Of a stretch of 14,284 bases of DNA, positions 5,951-11,499 are shown piece after piece. This DNA is from Candidatus Bathyarchaeota archaeon. Lineage in GTDB: Archaea > Thermoproteota > Bathyarchaeia > 40CM-2-53-6. Numbering within the stretch: the first letter of the stretch is position 1; the number at the start of each line of letters is the position of its first letter. The stretch lies in contig VBBG01000042.1 of the NCBI GenBank assembly GCA_005882905.1, positions 1,505 to 15,788 of the forward strand, in the 5' to 3' direction. The notes below the pieces were generated by a model that saw only the letters and a list, made by a program, of their open reading frames with translations, did not search any database and was not told where the DNA came from. A program made the translations under genes and the position numbers.

Positions 5951-6187
5951 GTGGGAAAAGTTCGGATAGCCGCCGTGAAGAAGGTGGCCAGAGAGCTGGT
6001 TGCACGCTATCCGGAAAAGTTCACGACCAATTATGAGTCTAACAAGAAGGTCATGGCTGATCTAGTGGACGCCAAGACAAAACGACTCAGGAACCGTGTA
6101 GTGGGCTACGTCACCCGACTCAAGATAGTCGAGGGCAGAAGAGCCGCAGCGCCAACCGAGATCCCCCAAGAAACGGAGCAGGAATAA
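5951..6187 (+). CDS. rps17e: Small-subunit ribosomal protein eS17
   Basis: This 78-residue protein starts MGKVRIAAVKKVARELVARYPEKFTTNYESNKK, the diagnostic eS17 pattern (GKVR, ELV-YP-KFT-x-x-x-x-NK), followed by the TKRLRNRVVGYVTRL segment with helical, basic character. It is an archaeal/eukaryal-specific 30S subunit protein. The start is GTG at 5951, immediately before the conserved GKVR. The last 15 residues (RRAAAPTEIPQETEQE) are a flexible acidic extension. The stop lies 26 nt before the SerK-like gene on the same strand, so co-transcription is likely. Confidence 0.95.
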   Translation: MGKVRIAAVKKVARELVARYPEKFTTNYESNKKVMADLVDAKTKRLRNRVVGYVTRLKIVEGRRAAAPTEIPQETEQE

Positions 6188-6213
6188 GTCTTCCCCACGG
6201 TCCGATAGGGCTG

Positions 6214-7068
6214 TTGGAAGAAGCATCAAGTCCAAGAGGCTTCTCAATAACCACAGGCAAGATTCCAATTCTACTGAAACTAAAGAGAACCGAAGAGCTG
6301 AAGCCTCACGAAGAGACAGTCCACGCGGATCTTCAAGGTATAGTCAAAACACTTGGACGGGATCCGGTACTGCGCCATCCTATCATCGCTGACTCAGCTA
6401 CCGGAGCAGTCTTGGACGGGACTCACAGACTTGCAGCTCTCAAGAAGCTCGAGTGCCTAACCATTCCCGCCGCTCTCATCGACTATCAGAACCCTCTCGT
6501 CCAAGTTGACCGATGGTTCAGAATCATCACCGGAGACACTCTCAAGAATTTCATGAAACGTTCTGAACAGCCATCACCTGCCTCTATGTCCCCTTCCGAC
6601 GCAGAACAAAGCCTTCTAGCCAGGTCCTGCTACGCAACGCTTCGCGACAAGACTGAATGTCTAGGCTTCAAATCGGAAGAGTCCACGCCACTAGCACTCT
6701 ATCAGCACGCATTCAAGCTAGAGCTGATCGCAAGAAACAACCACATGAAGATAGCCTACACCGATAATGGCGAGATGAACCAAATTTCTGGATCTGATAT
6801 GCTGATGTCCACGATATGCCTCAAGAAGAGCGAAGTTGTAGAGAGCTGCCAGGCACATAACCTGTTTCCTCCAAAATCGACCCGCCACTTGATCCCTTCA
6901 CGACCTCTTGGAATCGGAGTTCCCCTGCTCTGGCTGAAGAATCGGAACATAGAAGAGGCGGAAGCAGAATTCGAGAAATACCTCGCCGCGAAGAGGGTTA
7001 GACGCTTGCCCGAAGGGTCTATGGTCGGGAGCAGAAGATACATGGAGGAAGTGTTCCTTTTTGAGTGA
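6214..7068 (+). CDS. serK: SerK-like free serine kinase (ParB/sulfiredoxin fold)
   Basis: SerK phosphorylates free L-serine to O-phospho-L-serine. The 284-residue protein matches the Thermococcus enzyme as I recall it at three places: LKPHEE (29-34), where Glu33 would be the catalytic base (Glu30 in Thermococcus); LDGTHRLAALKKL (67-79), matching the DGHHR nucleotide-binding motif but with Thr70 for the first His; and FPPKSTRHLIP (218-228), matching the conserved C-terminal S/P-P-K-T-T-R-H segment. The central part (about 110-200) is more divergent, and the tail (about 240-284) exceeds the roughly 240-residue Thermococcus enzyme. TTG at 6214 is chosen because TAGGG lies 4 nt upstream and no ATG precedes the core. 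Whether ADP or ATP is the donor cannot be read from sequence. The gene overlaps the sulfur-carrier gene by 8 nt. A plain ParB DNA-binding role is unlikely, as no helix-turn-helix domain was seen. Confidence 0.78.
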   Translation: MEEASSPRGFSITTGKIPILLKLKRTEELKPHEETVHADLQGIVKTLGRDPVLRHPIIADSATGAVLDGTHRLAALKKLECLTIPAALIDYQNPLVQVDRWFRIITGDTLKNFMKRSEQPSPASMSPSDAEQSLLARSCYATLRDKTECLGFKSEESTPLALYQHAFKLELIARNNHMKIAYTDNGEMNQISGSDMLMSTICLKKSEVVESCQAHNLFPPKSTRHLIPSRPLGIGVPLLWLKNRNIEEAEAEFEKYLAAKRVRRLPEGSMVGSRRYMEEVFLFE

Positions 7069-7378
7069 AACCGGGACGGTCAGCCTCGCCGATTACAAGG
7101 TAAAACTCATTGGAGTTTTAGCTTCTGCCGCGGGCAGACGAGAGGTCGGAATCGAGGGTCCACCCGGACTGACGCTGTCGGAACTAATCTCGAGACTCCT
7201 TGTTCAAGTGAACAAGAGCCAGTTCGCAGACCTCCTCATCGACTCTGCAACAAACAATCCGTTGCCTAACGTAATCATACTGTTGAATGACCAAGACTGC
7301 AATCTGTTCGAAGGATTAAGGACCAAACTTGAGCCTGGAACACTAATCACGATTATACCTGTGGCGCATGGCGGTTAG
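7061..7378 (+). CDS. Ubiquitin-like sulfur-carrier protein (MoaD/ThiS/CysO/SAMP-like)
   Basis: This 105-residue protein has a beta-grasp layout: YKVKLIGVL strand; hydrophobic LTLSELISRLLVQ helix; NVIILLNDQDCNLFEGLRTKLEPGTLITIIPVAHGG end. The C-terminal Gly104-Gly105 is the mark of proteins activated by an E1-like enzyme and then thiocarboxylated or conjugated. The PGTLITIIPVAHGG end closely resembles MoaD and Urm1. The TTG start at 7061 lies inside the upstream gene; GGAGG at 7044-7048 precedes it by 12 nt. Overlap with the serine kinase suggests a CysO-like role in cysteine synthesis. MoaD (molybdopterin), a tRNA-thiolation carrier and SAMP are alternatives that sequence alone cannot exclude. 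It converges on eL38 with interlocked stops. Confidence 0.85.
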   Translation: MSETGTVSLADYKVKLIGVLASAAGRREVGIEGPPGLTLSELISRLLVQVNKSQFADLLIDSATNNPLPNVIILLNDQDCNLFEGLRTKLEPGTLITIIPVAHGG

Positions 7379-7569
7379 ACCTCGACAATCTCGCACTTTA
7401 ACCGTCTGATGACATCATCGGCCCGCTCAACCTTCGCCTTATGCGTGTATAGTCTGCTAGGGGTCCTAAGCTTCAACTTGACAACGTCTTTCGATCGCTT
7501 GACTCGACATTCCAGGGCAATTTCCGAGAGACTCACAAACTCGTCGATACTTGTTATTTCAGCTGGCAT
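7375..7569 (-). CDS. rpl38e: Large-subunit ribosomal protein eL38
   Basis: This 64-residue protein begins MPAEITSIDEFVSLSEIA, matching the eL38 start (MPKEI--I-EFL). It continues with VKRSKDVVKLKLRTPSRLYTHKAKVERADDVIRRLK, the expected KVKLRTSRYLYT-type strands and helix. eL38 is a small 50S subunit protein found in eukaryotes and in part of the archaea, chiefly TACK and related groups. The start is ATG at 7569 with AGGGG 6 nt upstream. A TATA box (GTTTATAG) lies at 7605-7612. Its stop interlocks with that of the sulfur-carrier gene over 7375-7378. Confidence 0.9.
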   Translation of the reverse strand: MPAEITSIDEFVSLSEIALECRVKRSKDVVKLKLRTPSRLYTHKAKVERADDVIRRLKCEIVEV

Positions 7570-7604
7570 TGCCCCTGGCCCAACAACCCATCAAGAGTCT
7601 GCTT

Positions 7605-7612
7605 CTATAAAC
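7605..7612 (-). promoter_or_regulatory. TATA box of the eL38 gene
   Basis: The minus strand reads GTTTATAG. A start site near 7582 would leave a 13-nt leader carrying the AGGGG motif. The remainder of the spacer to the divergent GTPase gene (about 7620-7690) shows no gene. Confidence 0.55.
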
Positions 7613-7687
7613 TATTCCGCGTATCGTAATGGAGTCTTCGGTAAGACCTCGTGACCCGATCGGATGGCCCAGGAACCTATCCATCAG

Positions 7688-7712
7688 CTCTAATATCAAG
7701 GCTCTCTAATAT
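7688..7712 (+). promoter_or_regulatory. Promoter of the GTPase gene with repeated CTCTAATAT
   Basis: The 9-base sequence CTCTAATAT occurs twice, at 7688-7696 and 7704-7712, a 16-base period. The first copy is well placed as a TATA box: about 26 nt on would start transcription close to the ATG at 7728, giving a nearly leaderless mRNA. The second copy may be coincidence or a regulator site. Confidence 0.45.
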
Positions 7713-7727
7713 TTCGGCAGTTTCAAC

Positions 7728-8939
7728 ATGATTCGGATTGGCATCGTCGGCAAGACAAACACCGGCAAAACTACATTCTTCAACGCGGCGACCTCAAGCA
7801 CCGCTGAAGTGTCGACGTACCCCTTCACCACAAAGAAGCCTAACGTCGGAACGGGCCAAGTGCAAACCCTTTGCGTCTGCCGGGAGTTGGATGTCAAGGA
7901 CAAACCCCGGAATTCGACATGCATAGACGGCTGGCGGTTCATACCCATCGAGGTGATCGACCTCCCTGGACTCATCAAGGGAGCCTTCGCAGGTAGGGGT
8001 CTCGGCACGCAATTCCTGAACGTTGTTGCGCAAGCCGACGCACTTCTGCACGTCGTCGATGCGTCCGCGAGCATCGATTCCGAAGGAAAGATAACTCATC
8101 CCGGAATGGGAAACCCCATCCTCGATATAGTAGACATAGAGGAGGAGATGATACTCTGGTTCAAAGTAGCGGTCGACAGCGCACTCCAGAGAAACAAGAA
8201 ACGAACATTCAAGCCTGGATCGCTCAGTAAAGGGATGTCGAAGGAACTGGCAGGGATTGGAGTAAGAGCTGAGCATGCTATCAAGACTCTTGAGCGGACG
8301 GGCCTAGCTGAAAAACATCCTAGGGAATGGAAGGACGAAGACTCAAGACGTTTCTCAGAGACGTTACGAACTGTCTCAAAGCCAACTCTGATCGTTGCCA
8401 ACAAGATGGACCTTGCCTATTCCGAGCGGAATTTCGAAAAAATCCGAGAAGAATGCAAATCCCAACTAGTCATTCCAGTCTGCAGCGAGGCTGAAGTCGC
8501 GCTAAACAGGGCCAAGGAGAAGGGCTTTGTTGAATATGTTCCTGGTGAAGAAACGTTCAGAGTCATTGACGAGTCGCACTTGACCAAGGATCAGTCCTGG
8601 GCGTTGGCCTATGTCCAGCAGAAGGTCATGACGAAATGGATGCGGACAGGGGTCCAGTTTGCCCTAAATTCAGCCATCTTCAAGCTTCTAGGCATGAACG
8701 CAGTATATCCGGTGGAGGACCCTAAGGCTCTTTCCGACAAGAGAGGGAATGTTCTCCCCGACGTCTATCTTACTCCGAAAGGACACGTCGCGAAGGATCT
8801 AGCGAGGGAGATCCACTCCGATCTGGCAAAACGGATGCTGCATGCTATTGATGCAAGGAATGGGCTGCGGTTACCTCAGGATTATCAGCTAAGAGATCGT
8901 GACATAATCTCAATTGTGACTGCTGCGCGAAAGAAGTAA
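7728..8939 (+). CDS. YchF-type GTP-binding protein (Obg family, TGS domain)
   Basis: This 403-residue translation-associated P-loop NTPase is of the archaeal YchF-like group. G1 is GKTNTGKTT (8-16). Switch II is DLPGL (78-82), followed by KGAFAGRGLGTQFLN, the Obg-family glycine-rich segment. G4 is NKMD (225-228). A helical insertion (about 115-215) separates G3 and G4. The C-terminal TGS domain (about 318-402) shows VYPVEDPKALSDKRGNVLPD, VYLTPKGHVAKDLAREIHSDL and LRDRDIISIVTA. Bacterial and eukaryotic YchF/OLA1 prefer ATP because their G4 is altered; the canonical NKxD here argues for GTP. Family members bind ribosomes. ATG at 7728 is followed at once by the first beta strand. It is separated from SAM synthetase by 94 nt, so it is probably its own unit. 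Confidence 0.92.
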   Translation: MIRIGIVGKTNTGKTTFFNAATSSTAEVSTYPFTTKKPNVGTGQVQTLCVCRELDVKDKPRNSTCIDGWRFIPIEVIDLPGLIKGAFAGRGLGTQFLNVVAQADALLHVVDASASIDSEGKITHPGMGNPILDIVDIEEEMILWFKVAVDSALQRNKKRTFKPGSLSKGMSKELAGIGVRAEHAIKTLERTGLAEKHPREWKDEDSRRFSETLRTVSKPTLIVANKMDLAYSERNFEKIREECKSQLVIPVCSEAEVALNRAKEKGFVEYVPGEETFRVIDESHLTKDQSWALAYVQQKVMTKWMRTGVQFALNSAIFKLLGMNAVYPVEDPKALSDKRGNVLPDVYLTPKGHVAKDLAREIHSDLAKRMLHAIDARNGLRLPQDYQLRDRDIISIVTAARKK

Positions 8940-8948
8940 ATCGTCTGT

Positions 8949-8970
8949 AACTATTCCTATTGGAATAGTT
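8949..8970. repeat. Perfect 9-bp inverted repeat upstream of SAM synthetase
   Basis: AACTATTCC (8949-8957) and GGAATAGTT (8962-8970) are exact reverse complements separated by TATT. It begins 9 nt after the GTPase stop and ends about 10 nt before the TTAATAAT element of the next promoter. No T-run follows, so a regulator-binding site is as likely as a terminator hairpin. Confidence 0.7.
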
Positions 8971-8980
8971 TGACGAAACG

Positions 8981-8988
8981 TTAATAAT
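8981..8988 (+). promoter_or_regulatory. TATA-like element of the SAM synthetase gene
   Basis: TTAATAAT lies about 50 nt before the ATG. A start near 9010 would give a leader of about 25 nt with a GAGAG stretch before the start codon. The inverted repeat at 8949-8970 sits immediately upstream. Confidence 0.4.
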
Positions 8989-9033
8989 GGAAATTCCGCA
9001 AGCCCAACACAGAGTTCTGAGAATGCGAGAGAC

Positions 9034-10239
9034 ATGGGCGTAAGGGTCAGCGAACTACACCAGGTTCCGTTAGAGGAACAGGACCTCGAAATCGTCGAAC
9101 GAAAAGGCGTCGGGCACCCTGATCACATCTGCGACGCAATCATGAATGAAGTGTCGGTAGCCCTATCCAAGGAATACCTCAAACGGTACGGACACGTCCA
9201 GCACCACAACATCGACAAGGGCCTACTAGCAGCTGGAGAAGTCAAACGACGCTACGGTGGCGGCGAAGTGAAAAGGCCTATGCTGATGGTATTCGGAGAC
9301 AGGGCTACATACGATGTTGATGGGGATCCTATCCCAGTTGACGAACTGGCGGTTGATACTGCGAAAAAGTGGTTGAGAAAGAATCTGCGCTTCGTCGACC
9401 CGGATAGACACGTCAGATACCAGGTTGAGCTGAAGAAGGGATCCGCCGCCCTTACTGACATATTCAAGCGGAAAGGAAAATACTACGGAGCCAATGACAC
9501 ATCGGCTGCCGTCGGATATGCACCCCTGAGCAACACCGAGAAGATCGTGTTGCAGACCGAACGATACATCAACTCTCCGAGCTTCAAGAAAGAGTACCCC
9601 GAGACCGGAGAGGACGTCAAGATCATGGCCGCCCGCGAGGGAAAGGAACTCACCCTGACAGTAGCGCTGGCCTTTGTTGACAAGTTCATCGAAAACGAGA
9701 ATCAGTACTTCAAACGTAAGGCAGAGGTAGAGGAGGACGTCAACCGATTCGTCAGAAACCGCGTCAAGTTCGACCCTGCGAACGTCAACATGAACACGCT
9801 TGACAAACGCGGGAGGGGAATGGATGGAATCTATCTCACGGTTCTCGGGACTTCTGCCGACGATGGGGACGGTGGACAGGTGGGACGCGGAAACCGGCCA
9901 ACGGGCATAATTCCGCTGAACAGACCGACATGCTCCGAAGCCGCTGCCGGCAAGAACCCGGTCAGCCATGTAGGTAAGATCTACAATCTGTTAACCTATG
10001 AGATTGCCAATCGTGTCTACGAAAAAGTCTCCGGCGTCAAGGAGGTCTATGTCTGGCTTCTCAGCCAGATCGGCAGACCGATAAACGAGCCCAAAGTCGC
10101 GGGCGTTGAACTGATCCTTGACAAGGGAGTCGACTTTGGACCCACCTCAAAGCTAGCGACAGAGATCGTCAGATCCGAGCTGAATAGTATCAACGATTTC
10201 ACCGACCGGTTAACACAAGGAAAAATACCAGTCTGCTAG
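9034..10239 (+). CDS. mat: S-adenosylmethionine synthetase, archaeal type
   Basis: It makes S-adenosylmethionine from methionine and ATP, releasing phosphate and diphosphate; it supplies methyl groups for tRNA, rRNA and lipid modification. The 401 residues fit the archaeal family, which is very distant from bacterial MetK. Hallmarks are VERKGVGHPDHICD (21-34), HHNIDKGLLAAGEV (about 58-71), the DDGDGGQVGRGNRPTGIIP segment and the following PTCSEAAAGKNPVSHVGKIYN, a nearly invariant archaeal block. ATG at 9034 is the only sensible start; an ATG 10 nt upstream, in another frame, stops after six codons. The stop is 10 nt before the membrane-protease gene, so these two may be co-transcribed. GCTAGC occurs twice around the stop (10235-10249). 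Confidence 0.97.
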   Translation: MGVRVSELHQVPLEEQDLEIVERKGVGHPDHICDAIMNEVSVALSKEYLKRYGHVQHHNIDKGLLAAGEVKRRYGGGEVKRPMLMVFGDRATYDVDGDPIPVDELAVDTAKKWLRKNLRFVDPDRHVRYQVELKKGSAALTDIFKRKGKYYGANDTSAAVGYAPLSNTEKIVLQTERYINSPSFKKEYPETGEDVKIMAAREGKELTLTVALAFVDKFIENENQYFKRKAEVEEDVNRFVRNRVKFDPANVNMNTLDKRGRGMDGIYLTVLGTSADDGDGGQVGRGNRPTGIIPLNRPTCSEAAAGKNPVSHVGKIYNLLTYEIANRVYEKVSGVKEVYVWLLSQIGRPINEPKVAGVELILDKGVDFGPTSKLATEIVRSELNSINDFTDRLTQGKIPVC

Positions 10240-10249
10240 CCAAGCTAGC

Positions 10250-11290
10250 ATGAGTTATGATCTAAAGGCAGCAGTTGGCTGGATAACAGCATTAGCTGTC
10301 GTCATCAGCATATTCTCCTACGCCCTATCCCTTATTGTCAGCGTTGTCGTGGTGACAACTACTCAACTCGGCTCCCAATTGTTGACCATGAGCGGACAGC
10401 TGTACATCGAAGCATTTCTGCTGATCTTCCTTGCACCCGTAGAGGCAAATGTGCTCATTCTGGTCGTCATCCCGCTAATCGTATTTGTTCTCAGCTTTGT
10501 CAAAGCCGGAACCGCCAATGGCGGGTTTCGATCTGGTCTTCGCATTCTGACATCGGGGAGGACGCCTCAAATCCTGCCTAACTGGCTAGCGGTAATGCCT
10601 CTGGTAGCCTCGTCCCTTCTTGTCATTGTTCTTTTGCTTAGCCTGCTGCAAGCCCTCTTCAGTGTCTCAACCGGCTCGCTCGGCACGACCGACCCCGCAG
10701 TATTGTTTCCTAGCCTAGCCTTGGCACCTATCGCGGAAGAGGTCGGGTTCAGAATCAGCGTCTTGGGGCTGGTAGCTGGAGTCTTAGTCGCTGTCAAATT
10801 CGGGGACACCATTGCCCATGGAGCGAAGGTCACGAACTTGAGCGAACTTGGGATCTTCTTTTCCGCTTTCATCTCTCCCGGCTATGCAAAGGAGAGAGCT
10901 GGGCTCCCCAGCATACGAACTAGTGGCTTGAAGGGCATCTCGATATCGGAATGGATTTTCCTCTTTCTCACTGCGATTGTGTTCGGAGCCTACCACGTTC
11001 TTGGAGGAGCGGGGTGGGGACCAGGAAAATTCCTAACTACGGCACTAACGGGATTTGCTTTGGGACTCGTCTACCTAGCGTACGGCGCCTATGCGGATAT
11101 TCTGCTCCATTGGTTCTTTGACCTGAACTTCTACGCCTTCAGTGTTTATCCGTCGTTCAACGGAGTTTTCGCCATTTTCGGGGATCTCGCCACATTAGGA
11201 GCCGTGGCGCTCGGGGTCTGGGGAATAATCGTGGGCATTTACTGGTACGCGAACCGAAAACCTTCACCAATCATTTACCCTACAATCTGA
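10250..11290 (+). CDS. CPBP-family intramembrane metalloprotease (CAAX/Abi-like)
   Basis: This 346-residue integral membrane protein has about eight hydrophobic segments: about 12-36, 54-84, 112-138, 155-182, 202-210 (weak), 234-250, 262-285 and 303-332. The CPBP motifs are present in order: EEVGFR (Glu163-Glu164 and Arg168), FGAYH (Phe245 to His249) and LLHWFFDLN (His287, Asp291). These form the predicted metal site of the Rce1/CAAX-protease-like family. The third motif uses HxxxD with a nearby Asn293. Substrates of archaeal members are unknown to me. A loop at about 184-232 between motifs one and two is longer than in minimal CPBP proteins and resembles a surface domain. ATG at 10250 lies 10 nt after the SAM synthetase stop with no clear promoter, suggesting co-transcription. 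Confidence 0.85.
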   Translation: MSYDLKAAVGWITALAVVISIFSYALSLIVSVVVVTTTQLGSQLLTMSGQLYIEAFLLIFLAPVEANVLILVVIPLIVFVLSFVKAGTANGGFRSGLRILTSGRTPQILPNWLAVMPLVASSLLVIVLLLSLLQALFSVSTGSLGTTDPAVLFPSLALAPIAEEVGFRISVLGLVAGVLVAVKFGDTIAHGAKVTNLSELGIFFSAFISPGYAKERAGLPSIRTSGLKGISISEWIFLFLTAIVFGAYHVLGGAGWGPGKFLTTALTGFALGLVYLAYGAYADILLHWFFDLNFYAFSVYPSFNGVFAIFGDLATLGAVALGVWGIIVGIYWYANRKPSPIIYPTI

Positions 11291-11499
11291 CCCTTGAAAG
11301 ATTCCTCATAGACAGTGCCATACGTTTGATCGTCGTCAAATTCAGCACTGAGATCTAATCTCTATCAATCCGTCGAGGATGGGCCCTGGCTATCGATGGC
11401 CAGAGTTTCTCTCAGAGGAGTCTATTACTTATAAACCGCCACTGCAGTATTCAGAAGGAAAAGGAGCTTGTATCACCGCCAAGTCGAATAGAAGCCAAG
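11291..11499. promoter_or_regulatory. Spacer with TATA box and small inverted repeat before valS
   Basis: A 209-nt spacer without a credible gene. CTTATAAA at 11428-11435 is a good TATA box for valS, with a start near 11458 and a leader of about 42 nt. GGAG at 11463-11466 precedes only a seven-codon frame (TTG at 11469), which could be incidental. CTGGC (11386-11390) and GCCAG (11399-11403) form a short stem enclosing ATCGAT, possibly ending the upstream transcript. No tRNA or C/D-box pattern convinced me. Confidence 0.5.

Noticed and set aside
6214..7068. Reading the ParB-like protein as a chromosome-partitioning factor
   Set aside because: No helix-turn-helix or ParB dimer domain is visible, and the PHEE, DGTHR and PPKSTRH motifs match serine kinase instead.
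9226..9969. 247-codon open frame on the minus strand inside SAM synthetase
   Set aside because: Opposite strand of a certain, highly conserved gene; the composition is that of a reverse reading and no domain is seen.
10235..10249. GCTAGC-CAA-GCTAGC inverted repeat spanning the SAM synthetase stop
   Set aside because: Short palindromic hexamers with a 3-nt loop, with no T-run and partly constrained by coding; probably chance.
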